This document shows positions 34,050 to 42,904 of a stretch of DNA of 64,000 nucleotides, one piece after another. The stretch's first letter is position 1. Every line of letters begins with the position of its first letter. This stretch comes from DAOSCP01 sp035379625 (GTDB lineage Bacteria > Bacteroidota > Ignavibacteria > Ignavibacteriales > DAOSCP01). The notes below the pieces were generated by a model. That model was not told the origin of the DNA and searched no databases. It was given only the letters and a program-made list of their open reading frames with translations. Both the position numbers and the translations under genes were made by a program. The stretch is taken from contig DAOSVM010000005.1 of NCBI GenBank assembly GCA_035379625.1, forward strand, positions 1 through 64,000. Reading direction: 5' to 3'.

Positions 34050-37000
34050 ATGACTAAATTCTTCAAATTGTTGACAATTCTGATGGTATTATTTATTAAT
34101 GTTTCACTTTTTGCACAGGGTGCTTATGAAATTACAGGAAGTGAAACGTGGTCAACAAATAAGCAATTTAATGTACCTGTTATTGTTAAATCAGGTGGAA
34201 AATTGACCATAGAAGCAGGAGTTACAATAGAGGTTTTTTATGCTGATGCTAATGCTGATAGCATAGGAGATTTCAAATTACAAGTTGAAGATGGTGGGAA
34301 ATTGATTATTAATGGTACACTATCAAGCCCAGTAGTATTTCAACCTAAAGAGATATATCCAGTTAATAACCATTGGCAGGGTATAATTTTAAATTCTACT
34401 AACACTAACTACAGAGACACAATTAAATTTGTTACAATTAAGAATGCCTATGTTGGTTTAGATGTTTCTAGAGATTTATATGCAATTGGTGTTAAGGTAC
34501 AAAATTCGTACAATACTGGTGTAAAAATAAATAATTTTAACAGCCTGTCATCTTCATTCTATCATGGAATAAAAATTGATACTGTTTATAATTCTGGTAC
34601 TGGTATATCAATTGCAAAAGAAGGAATAACCATTAATAATGCATATGTACAAAAAGCAACTGGTGTAGGTATTGAACTTAAGGCCGGTTCTTTAACAATT
34701 AATAATTCTAAAGTGTTAACATCTGGTACTGGTATCTATAATAATGTAGCTAATACATTTGCAAATTTGAATACAGTTCAAGAGTCTTACATTTATAAAA
34801 ATACTAAATCGGGTGTATTTAATAAAGGTGGATACATAAAAATTTATAAAGATTCTATAGCAAGCAATACATTCCATGGTATTTTAACAAATGGTGGAAA
34901 ACTATTGGTAGAGTTAAGTACAATTCACAAAAATTCAAGCAGGGGTGTTTTAGTAGGTGGTGCTTCAGAAGTTAATTTTATTACTTCTACTGTTGATAGT
35001 AATAGTTCTTATGGTTTTGATATTTGTGAAGTTAATTTGGCTACTGATCAGTTATATTCTACTATTACAGGAACAAGCGTTGGGGCGCCTAAAATAATTG
35101 CAAACTTAAATAATATTAAAAGCAATAATGGTGGCAATACTCAGGTCCAGGTAAAGAGTAGAAGAACTACTCCTGTGAGTCCATCAAACCCACAAGATGA
35201 TTTTACTCAAAATTATTGGTATTTAACAGAAACCTTAGATGGTTTATTTAGCATGGATTTAAGTGGAACAGTTAACTATTGGAATTGGAAAACTTCTTCG
35301 TCACCCACTTCAAACTCTAAATTCCCAACTAGTACAGTAACTAACCCTACAACAATGTTAGCATTACTGAATACATCAGGTAATGGTTCCGGTACAATTG
35401 ATGGTTTAGGTACAACAACATCAAACCCAACATTCACATCAACTATTTCAGCAAGAGGTGGATATACTTTAAGATGGAATTCGGCAAAGCATTATCCATT
35501 TGTAAGAATTAAAATTGATACAACTGGCACCACAGATGTAGGTACTTCGGATGCTAATTATACAAGTACACGAAGTATACTTTATGTTCCGAATAATGGA
35601 TCCTATGAAATTCAAGTCTATAGAGATCCATACCCTACTACTTCAGGTGCGTTATGGGATGATAATTATATGAGATTTACTGTTACTTTATATGATTATG
35701 ATGGAAATGCGTCTACTTATGTTTATTATGGATACCAAGATTTTGTCAATTATAATGCGAATAGAGGTAAAGTAATTTCTGTGAATGGAGTATCTACTGG
35801 TAATGCACAAACAATTTATAGTGGGAAACCAATAAAAATTAAATGGACTGTAATTGACTCAGCCGGTACAAATGTAAATATTTATTACAAAAGAAGAAAT
35901 ATGGATCTTAGAGCGGCAAATTCATTAACAATTGGAAATGCTAATTGTGCTGTTGACTTAATAGCTTCCAATGTTAATACAAAAGAAGTAAATGGTGAAT
36001 ATTTATGGACACCTCCAACTGATACTTTAACTACAGGTATTAATAATGCAGTTGGTAAAATAGTAATTGTAAGAAATTTTGGTACGACGCCTACGACAGT
36101 AAGTGGAGCTAATATTGTAGATACTGCAAATACCGCTTCAATTACTCTTGAGCCAGCACCTTATGCAGATTGGTTATATACAGACTCAACAAGTGTATCG
36201 CAAACAATAATAATAAAAGATGCTGTATTTAACTTGAATGCTGCACCTGGCAACGGCACTATACGTTATAATGGTGATCTTTTAGGTCCAGGTCCATATT
36301 ATTATAGAGTTCAAGTTGGAGACTATATCGGGGCATTCTATAATGGTGGACAAAATTGTGCAGGTTTTGTTAAAGTAACTACCGTTCCCGATGGTACTTT
36401 GACAAATGCAATATCATTAAAAGTTTGGGGTGATGATCCAAATACTTCAGTTACAGATGGTGCTTCTGCTGGTGAGCAATTAACATTTAAAGTTTGGAGA
36501 CCAAGATGGTTCAGAACAACCTCAGTTGTTGAGAAAAATGCTGAATATGATATAAACGGCAAAATAATTCCTGTTGATAGTGTTGTCTATCCATACAAGA
36601 ATAATGCAGTAACTGGTATAGTATTTCAAAATAATTCAGCTATTATATTAGATTCCTTGAGATATCTACGTGGTTCAAGCTCAGCCTCAACTGAAGGTAC
36701 AGGTTCACAAACTGTTGCTTTAAGTAGTGGTTGGAATTTGGTATCATCATATATTGATGTTGCTGGTTTAACAGTTGAATTTGATAGACAATTTAGAATT
36801 GGTTCCAATAAAGCGACTGGTGTTTTAGATACATTAGGAGAAGTATGTGAATTAGTTAAAGACCCTGCTGCTAATATTTTATGGCCAGCTCAAAATGTGA
36901 ATCAACTTGGTACTTGGGTAAATACAAGTTCATACTACATTAAATTAACAGCAGCAGCAAACTTAATTTTCCCAAGAACAGGTAATGGAAATATTTTATC

Positions 37001-37922
37001 TCCTCAAAATACAGGTATAACTTTACAACCAGGTGTATGGAATCAAGTTGCATATTTAAGAAAAACAAATATGAATATATCTGATGCTTTAGTTAATATA
37101 TTAGATAAGATTGAACTTGTAAAAGATGGTGCTGGAAATGTTTACTGGCCACTTTATGGAATTAACAATATTGGCCAAATGCAACCAGGACAAGGTTACT
37201 TAATAAAGACTAAATCAGGTATTTCGCAAGTTTCATTATTCTATCCTGCAAATACATTGTTACCAAAGAAACAACAAAATGTAGAAATTCCAAAACCTGA
37301 AAAATATGTTGTTAACTTTAATAGTGATAACAATGCTACAGTAGCAATACCTGAAAACGTTATTTCTAAATATGCTAAAGAAGGTGATGAAGTAGGTATA
37401 TTTAATAATGAAGGTAAATTGGTTGGTTCTGCTGTTTATACAAACGGAACAGTTGTTGTAACTGCTTGGGGTAAAGAAACTGGAAATGAAAAAGCTGAAG
37501 GTTTAGCAAATGGTGATAAATTCTCAATTAGATTATTCAAGAAAGATGCTAACAAAGAGTTTGTATTGAAAACAACAAGCAGTGATAAAGTTTATACTCC
37601 TAACGGTGTTTATGTGATAGAAAATGTTAAAGGTGTTGAAGAATTCAGACCATTACCAAATAAATTTGATATTAGTCAAAATTATCCTAATCCATTCAAC
37701 CCAACAACAACTATAAAATTTGCTCTTCCTGTTGATGCAAAAGTTGTAATAAATGTTTACAACGTTGTTGGTCAAAAAGTTGCTGAATTGGCTAATGGTG
37801 AATTTGAAGCTGGTTATCATACAGTTCAATTCAATGCTGCTGGCTTATCAAGTGGAATTTACTTCTACAAGATAGAAGCAGGGAAATTCACTGCTGTTAA
37901 GAAAATGATGTTAATTAAATAA
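34050..37922 (+). CDS. Large T9SS-exported beta-helix surface protein
   Basis: A 1290-residue exported protein with a signal peptide (FKLLTILMVLFINVSLFA). Residues about 25-330 look like a right-handed parallel beta-helix (repeated short strands with Asn/Gly/Ser turns). A domain at about 705-815 has the pattern W...TIII...GDYIGAFYNGGQNCAGF...WGDD...VWRP, which recurs three times in the protein at 40086-42695. Two degenerate copies of a domain with ELVKDPAANILWP / ELVKDGAGNVYWP follow. The tail is a type A T9SS sorting domain (NYPNPFNPTTTIKFALP ... SSGIYFYKIEAGKF). GGAGG supports the ATG at 34050 rather than the GTG at 34047. Probably adhesive or matrix-forming. Confidence 0.8.
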   Translation: MTKFFKLLTILMVLFINVSLFAQGAYEITGSETWSTNKQFNVPVIVKSGGKLTIEAGVTIEVFYADANADSIGDFKLQVEDGGKLIINGTLSSPVVFQPKEIYPVNNHWQGIILNSTNTNYRDTIKFVTIKNAYVGLDVSRDLYAIGVKVQNSYNTGVKINNFNSLSSSFYHGIKIDTVYNSGTGISIAKEGITINNAYVQKATGVGIELKAGSLTINNSKVLTSGTGIYNNVANTFANLNTVQESYIYKNTKSGVFNKGGYIKIYKDSIASNTFHGILTNGGKLLVELSTIHKNSSRGVLVGGASEVNFITSTVDSNSSYGFDICEVNLATDQLYSTITGTSVGAPKIIANLNNIKSNNGGNTQVQVKSRRTTPVSPSNPQDDFTQNYWYLTETLDGLFSMDLSGTVNYWNWKTSSSPTSNSKFPTSTVTNPTTMLALLNTSGNGSGTIDGLGTTTSNPTFTSTISARGGYTLRWNSAKHYPFVRIKIDTTGTTDVGTSDANYTSTRSILYVPNNGSYEIQVYRDPYPTTSGALWDDNYMRFTVTLYDYDGNASTYVYYGYQDFVNYNANRGKVISVNGVSTGNAQTIYSGKPIKIKWTVIDSAGTNVNIYYKRRNMDLRAANSLTIGNANCAVDLIASNVNTKEVNGEYLWTPPTDTLTTGINNAVGKIVIVRNFGTTPTTVSGANIVDTANTASITLEPAPYADWLYTDSTSVSQTIIIKDAVFNLNAAPGNGTIRYNGDLLGPGPYYYRVQVGDYIGAFYNGGQNCAGFVKVTTVPDGTLTNAISLKVWGDDPNTSVTDGASAGEQLTFKVWRPRWFRTTSVVEKNAEYDINGKIIPVDSVVYPYKNNAVTGIVFQNNSAIILDSLRYLRGSSSASTEGTGSQTVALSSGWNLVSSYIDVAGLTVEFDRQFRIGSNKATGVLDTLGEVCELVKDPAANILWPAQNVNQLGTWVNTSSYYIKLTAAANLIFPRTGNGNILSPQNTGITLQPGVWNQVAYLRKTNMNISDALVNILDKIELVKDGAGNVYWPLYGINNIGQMQPGQGYLIKTKSGISQVSLFYPANTLLPKKQQNVEIPKPEKYVVNFNSDNNATVAIPENVISKYAKEGDEVGIFNNEGKLVGSAVYTNGTVVVTAWGKETGNEKAEGLANGDKFSIRLFKKDANKEFVLKTTSSDKVYTPNGVYVIENVKGVEEFRPLPNKFDISQNYPNPFNPTTTIKFALPVDAKVVINVYNVVGQKVAELANGEFEAGYHTVQFNAAGLSSGIYFYKIEAGKFTAVKKMMLIK

Positions 37923-37937
37923 TGTTTTTTTCTGAAA

Positions 37938-37968
37938 AAAAGGGCTCTTTAAGAGCCCTTTTTTTATA
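37938..37968 (+). terminator. Terminator of the beta-helix protein gene
   Basis: The stem AAAGGGCTCTT / AAGAGCCCTTT is followed by seven T, 15 bases past the stop codon. Confidence 0.92.
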
Positions 37969-38011
37969 TTGGTATTATTTTTGATATATATTAAAAAAAA
38001 CTTTGTGAACT

Positions 38012-38806
38012 ATGAAAAAAATTAAATATTTAATATTTTTAATAGCGTTTCTTATTGGTTGTAAAAATCCTGTAAGTTCAAATACAGGAAAAATTTCAGG
38101 TAAAGTAACAGAAAACGGGATAGGAATTAGTAATATTTTTGTAAAGACAGTACCTTCTACACAATCGGTACGAACAGATGCAGATGGGTATTATTTAATA
38201 ACTAATGTTCCAGAAGGAGAATATAGAGTTGTTGCTTTTAGAACTTATTATGATTCATCGTCTGTAAAAGTCTATGTTAGAAGTGGGACACGTGTTGTTG
38301 CTGATATTGAAATTAACCAATTTGGATCAATATCAGGAACAATAAAAGATTCTAAAACTCAGTTACCATTACAAGATGCTATGATTGTAACTAATCCTAA
38401 TATAGGGTCAGCATTTACTGATAAAGATGGTAAGTTTATAATTAATAACGTACCATCTGGTAATTATGAAATTACAGTTAGCAAGTTAGGTTATGACTCA
38501 CAAAAAGATAATATTATTGTAAGTAGTAAAAAAACAACTTTAGTAAACTGGTCATTAGTTCCTTCTTATGGTACAATTAAAGGGATAGTAACCGATTCAA
38601 GTAAAGCATTGTATAATGTAAATATTACAACAAATCCATCAACAAGTTCTGTTACAACGGATACAAAAGGAATATTTTATATTAGAAATGTTGCAGCTGG
38701 TGAATATACATTAACAGCTAGTAAAATAGGTTTCACTAATGCAACAATTAAAATTAAAGTTTTAGCTGGTGATACTACTTTTGCGAATATAATTATGAAG
38801 AAATAA
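38012..38806 (+). CDS. Lipoprotein with three carboxypeptidase-regulatory-like domains
   Basis: A 264-residue lipoprotein (lipobox FLIGC, Cys17). It is built of three tandem CarboxypepD_reg beta-sandwich repeats starting near residues 26, 102 and 188. Each has a G(K/T)ISG-V-type opening, a TD.DG.Y.I.NVP.G.Y centre and a closing strand; examples are TDADGYYLITNVPEGEYRV and TDKDGKFIINNVPSGNYEI. These domains usually serve as structural or binding modules at the cell surface. The next gene starts 2 bases after its stop, so they form an operon with the following T9SS protein. Confidence 0.85.
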   Translation: MKKIKYLIFLIAFLIGCKNPVSSNTGKISGKVTENGIGISNIFVKTVPSTQSVRTDADGYYLITNVPEGEYRVVAFRTYYDSSSVKVYVRSGTRVVADIEINQFGSISGTIKDSKTQLPLQDAMIVTNPNIGSAFTDKDGKFIINNVPSGNYEITVSKLGYDSQKDNIIVSSKKTTLVNWSLVPSYGTIKGIVTDSSKALYNVNITTNPSTSSVTTDTKGIFYIRNVAAGEYTLTASKIGFTNATIKIKVLAGDTTFANIIMKK

Positions 38807-38808
38807 TT

Positions 38809-40092
38809 ATGAAGTTTTTAATCAAATTATTTGTTTTAATATTAATTTTTTTATCTATATGTCTTGCACAAAAACCATATATTAAAAATTATAATAAAGG
38901 AATGGATTTTTTTAATAAAGGTGAATATGATAAAGCTATACAATGGTTTGAAAAATCTATAAAAGCAAAAAATGATTGGGATACAGTTTATGTAAGTTTA
39001 GGATTATGTTATTTTAATAAAGAAGATTATTCAGCAGCTTTACAAAATTTTGATAAAGCTATTTCCTTAAATAAAAATAACTCTTCTGCATATTACAATT
39101 CTGCCAAAGCTTACTCAAAAATAGGAAAAGATAACGATGCATTAAAGTCATATAAGGCCGCATATGATATTGATACTTTAAATTTAGATGCTTTAGCACA
39201 AGTAGGTTTATTAAGTTATAAATTAAAAGATTACAATCAATCACTTTGGGCATATAAAAAACTTGCTAAAGTTAAAACTGCTGATGGTCCTATCTTCTAT
39301 AATTTGGGGAATGCATATTTTAATTTAGAAGATTATGATAATGCAATAGTTGCATATAATACAGCAATTAAAAAAAATAAAAAAAATGCTGATTATTATT
39401 ATGCCATTGGAATGGCTTATTTAAAGAATGCAAATTATCCAAAAGCTAAGGCCAATTTTCTAATAGCTTATCGATTAAATCCGAGAAAATATTATAATTT
39501 ATTTGATATTATTGATTATTCAGGTATTCAGTTTGAATTTTTGAGAACTAATTTCTTCGGTGATGAACTTATTTCGAAAACTTCAAATGGTATTAGAATA
39601 GGTATAAATTTACAAACTGTTGAAATTAAAACTAATTTATTGAATAAAATTACAGGTTTACCTATTTGGTCTAAAAATATAAATCCTTTATCATATGGTG
39701 CAATTGTTTCATATTTTTATAATCCTTTATCATTAGATTTTAGTTTTAATAGTTTAACATATGATTTGAATGATGCTAAAATTTATTTCCCATTGCCTCC
39801 ATATAATCCCAATGGGAGTTTCCCTAAGACTTTAAAAATTAATAATTATGAAATTTTTATAAATTATAGCCCTTTTGTTTTTTGGGGGAAATTTTATAAT
39901 GACTATTCAGTAGGTTATAATGCAACTACTATTGATTACAATAATGACAAGTATCAATATAGATCTTTAGTTTTATCTACTGGAATTAATTTTAAATACA
40001 ATAAAATATGGGCAGGAGTAAAGTATAATTATTATACAAATAAAGATTTAAATACTAAGCTACAATTTAATGTTGGATTGTGGATATGGTAA
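38809..40092 (+). CDS. TPR protein with a C-terminal outer-membrane beta-barrel-like region
   Basis: A 427-residue exported protein (signal peptide ending SICLAQ). Residues about 25-220 are five or six tetratricopeptide repeats (NKGEYDKAIQWFEKSIKA, NLEDYDNAIVAYNTAIKK). The last 200 residues change to long alternating strands rich in Tyr, Asn and aromatic pairs, ending in Trp (NVGLWIW), as in outer-membrane barrels. The layout recalls periplasmic TPR plus barrel proteins and PorP/SprF partners of T9SS adhesins, but I cannot assign the family. It overlaps the next gene by 7 bases and follows the lipoprotein gene by 2. Confidence 0.7.
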   Translation: MKFLIKLFVLILIFLSICLAQKPYIKNYNKGMDFFNKGEYDKAIQWFEKSIKAKNDWDTVYVSLGLCYFNKEDYSAALQNFDKAISLNKNNSSAYYNSAKAYSKIGKDNDALKSYKAAYDIDTLNLDALAQVGLLSYKLKDYNQSLWAYKKLAKVKTADGPIFYNLGNAYFNLEDYDNAIVAYNTAIKKNKKNADYYYAIGMAYLKNANYPKAKANFLIAYRLNPRKYYNLFDIIDYSGIQFEFLRTNFFGDELISKTSNGIRIGINLQTVEIKTNLLNKITGLPIWSKNINPLSYGAIVSYFYNPLSLDFSFNSLTYDLNDAKIYFPLPPYNPNGSFPKTLKINNYEIFINYSPFVFWGKFYNDYSVGYNATTIDYNNDKYQYRSLVLSTGINFKYNKIWAGVKYNYYTNKDLNTKLQFNVGLWIW

Positions 40093-42695
40093 AGAAAGTA
40101 ATAAATATAAGTTTATTAGTTATATCCTTTGTACTGGCTCAAACAAAACCGGATTGGAAAGTAAACCCAAGTTTAGCTGGGTCGAATCATACTATTGTTA
40201 TACCATTGGATGCAAATCCTAAAGTTAATGGTGTACCATTGCAAGCAGGTGATTATATTGGTGTATTTTATGATTCTTTAGGTATTAAATTTGCTTGTGG
40301 TGGTTTTAAGATGTGGGAAGGGGATAAAAATATTGCAATTTCTGCGTTAGGTGATGATATTTTTACAAATGATAAGAAAGAAGGTTTTGCTGCAAATGAA
40401 AATTTTGTATGGAAGGTATGGAAAAAAAGTAATAATCAAATTTATGATGTAGCTGTACAATTTAAATCTGGACAAGTTGTTTATACTCCTAATGGAACGT
40501 CTATTATTCAATCTTTAGGAGACAAAGTATTACCTCCTTGGACCTTTAATAAAACAACTGTTTTTCATACAATAGTATTACCTAAAAGTTTAAATATTGT
40601 TGTAAACAAAATTAAACAAGTTCCACCTATTTATGTTGGCGGTTTTTTCGATTCATTAGGTAACAAAGCCTGTGCAGGTTATGGAGAGTGGAATGGTGCA
40701 GCTGATGTTGAATTTAAAATTTATGGAGATAATGCAAATACTGTTCCAAAGGAAGGTTTTTTTAATAATGAAAAGATTACTTTTTATATTTTTATTGTTG
40801 CAGAAAGAAAAATTATTGAAGTTAAAGCGAAAGTAAGAAGCGATTCCCCAAATGATACTTTCTTTATTCCAAATGGTAGAACTATTTTAGATTCTTTAAT
40901 ATCATTAAAAATAATTTCTGCAACCGATCCCGGTTGGGTTTTTACTCCAACAACTAATTATCATAAAGTAATTTTCCCATCCCGCCAGTCCGTTAAAATT
41001 GATGATTATTATATTGAAGATGGTGATTTTGTGGGTGCATTTTATAAAAAAAGTAATGATACTCTCGCTTGTGCTGGTTTTTTCCAATGGAATGGAGATA
41101 TCCCCCAAGAATTAACTATTTGGGCTGATTATCCCGATACGCGCAACAAAGAGGGATATTCAGTAGGGGATAAAATAACATTGTTGGTTTGGAGAAAGGC
41201 ATCTCAATCTACCTTTTTTACTAATGTTAAATGGATTAACGATAAATATAATTATCCAAATGATAGTATTTTTGCGATTTCTTCAATTTATAAAGATACT
41301 ATTAAATTGGGTTATGGTTTAAGTGGGGTTGAGTTACTAACGAATGTTATTAGTGAAAAATATTTTCTCGAAAAGTCATTTTTCTTCAATGATTATAAGC
41401 TGCAAACTAGCTACAGAATTATTAGCTTGCCAGGTGTTCCAATTAGGTCGAATTCATATTTATTAGATTCTTTATTCCAAGGCGTTCCAAATAGAGATTG
41501 GATTGGTTTTAAATATAGTTCAGATGGTAAACTTATACCTTATGAAAATAAAACACGTGGAGTTTTTAAATTTGCTCCAGGAAAAGCATTTTGGGTTCTT
41601 TCTAAGGTGCCATTAATTATTGAAAGAAGTAATTATTTCCAAGCATATAATGTACCGACTAATGTAATTTTAAAAAATGATAAAATTGTTGCTTATTACG
41701 AAATTCCTTTGGATACAACTGGTAATTTATGGAATATTATTGCTAATCCATTTGATCAGCCAGTAAATTGGAAAGATATTATTGATTTTAATAATTCAGA
41801 TTTTTTAAATAAACCAATATTCGAAACAGATAATATTTATGAGTATTTAGGCACACAAGGATATAAAAAACAAGCAATTCTTGAACCTTATAGAGGATAT
41901 TTTTACTATAATAGAACAAAACTTAAAAAATTAAAAATTCCTTATCCATTAAACAAAACTTTTAATAAAATAAGTAGTAATAATTATCAATATTTGAATT
42001 TAATGATAAGTAATGAACAAGATACAACTAATTTAATTGTTTGGAATGTTCCCACATCAACAAAAGATTATGATAGATATGACGAATTATTGCCGCCAAT
42101 TTCTTTTAATTCATTAACTGCTTTTATAGAAAATACGAGTGCAAATATTGATTATAAAAAATTTAAATCTGATGCAAGATATATTGGTATTGGGCAAAAA
42201 TATAACCTAAAAGTAGTTAGTAAAAATGGTGGAATTAAATTCAAATTAGATAATAAATTAAATGATGATTATCGAATTATTTTCGTCAATAAATCTAATG
42301 GTAAGGTTATTGATTTGAAGAATTTAAAGGAATTTGAATATACTAATAATTTAAGTGATACATTATCATTTGATTTATTAATTGGTACAGAAGAGTTTTT
42401 CAAAAATACAAATGTAAAAATCGAGAAATTTGAGCTTTATCAAAATTATCCAAATCCATTTAACCCTAAAACAAAAATTAATTTTTCTATACCAGAAAAT
42501 CTTTCAAATTATTTAGTAGAATTAAAGGTATATGATATTTTGGGGAGAGAAATAGCTACACTTATTAATAAAAACCTGCCTTCAGGAATTTACAGTGTTG
42601 ATTTTGATGGAAACAATTTATCGTCAGGTGTTTATTTTGCAAAATTAAGTGTTGCAAATAAGACAAAATTTATTAAGATGCAATTGATAAAATAG
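40086..42695 (+). CDS. T9SS-exported surface protein with three repeated domains
   Basis: An 869-residue exported protein (signal peptide INISLLVISFVLA). It begins with three copies of one domain of about 120 residues. Each copy has an opening W, HTI/HKV and a run of strands, then GDYIGVFYDS or GDFVGAFYKK, a CAGF/CGGF Cys motif and a closing K-VW/VWRK. The same domain occurs once in the protein at 34050. A region with YRIISLPGVPI resembles another common T9SS-protein domain. The tail is a type A sorting domain (NYPNPFNPKTKINFSIP ... SSGVYFAKL). The ATG at 40086 overlaps the previous stop; an in-frame GTG at 40080 is possible. Probably anchored at or shed from the cell surface. Confidence 0.8.
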   Translation: MVKKVINISLLVISFVLAQTKPDWKVNPSLAGSNHTIVIPLDANPKVNGVPLQAGDYIGVFYDSLGIKFACGGFKMWEGDKNIAISALGDDIFTNDKKEGFAANENFVWKVWKKSNNQIYDVAVQFKSGQVVYTPNGTSIIQSLGDKVLPPWTFNKTTVFHTIVLPKSLNIVVNKIKQVPPIYVGGFFDSLGNKACAGYGEWNGAADVEFKIYGDNANTVPKEGFFNNEKITFYIFIVAERKIIEVKAKVRSDSPNDTFFIPNGRTILDSLISLKIISATDPGWVFTPTTNYHKVIFPSRQSVKIDDYYIEDGDFVGAFYKKSNDTLACAGFFQWNGDIPQELTIWADYPDTRNKEGYSVGDKITLLVWRKASQSTFFTNVKWINDKYNYPNDSIFAISSIYKDTIKLGYGLSGVELLTNVISEKYFLEKSFFFNDYKLQTSYRIISLPGVPIRSNSYLLDSLFQGVPNRDWIGFKYSSDGKLIPYENKTRGVFKFAPGKAFWVLSKVPLIIERSNYFQAYNVPTNVILKNDKIVAYYEIPLDTTGNLWNIIANPFDQPVNWKDIIDFNNSDFLNKPIFETDNIYEYLGTQGYKKQAILEPYRGYFYYNRTKLKKLKIPYPLNKTFNKISSNNYQYLNLMISNEQDTTNLIVWNVPTSTKDYDRYDELLPPISFNSLTAFIENTSANIDYKKFKSDARYIGIGQKYNLKVVSKNGGIKFKLDNKLNDDYRIIFVNKSNGKVIDLKNLKEFEYTNNLSDTLSFDLLIGTEEFFKNTNVKIEKFELYQNYPNPFNPKTKINFSIPENLSNYLVELKVYDILGREIATLINKNLPSGIYSVDFDGNNLSSGVYFAKLSVANKTKFIKMQLIK

Positions 42696-42904
42696 AATGG
42701 AATATATTGATTTTTTATAAGATCTATTTATGGATATTTGATAACTTTAAGATAGGTAAATTTTTAATTGTTTCCGTTATCTATTTGAATAAACAGATAT
42801 TTTATTACCGCCATGTAGGTATTAGTATTAAATAAATGGTATGTTTTTGGAACTATAGAAATACTTTTGTTGTTATTTTTATTTAACTGTTATGAGGAAA
42901 TTTT

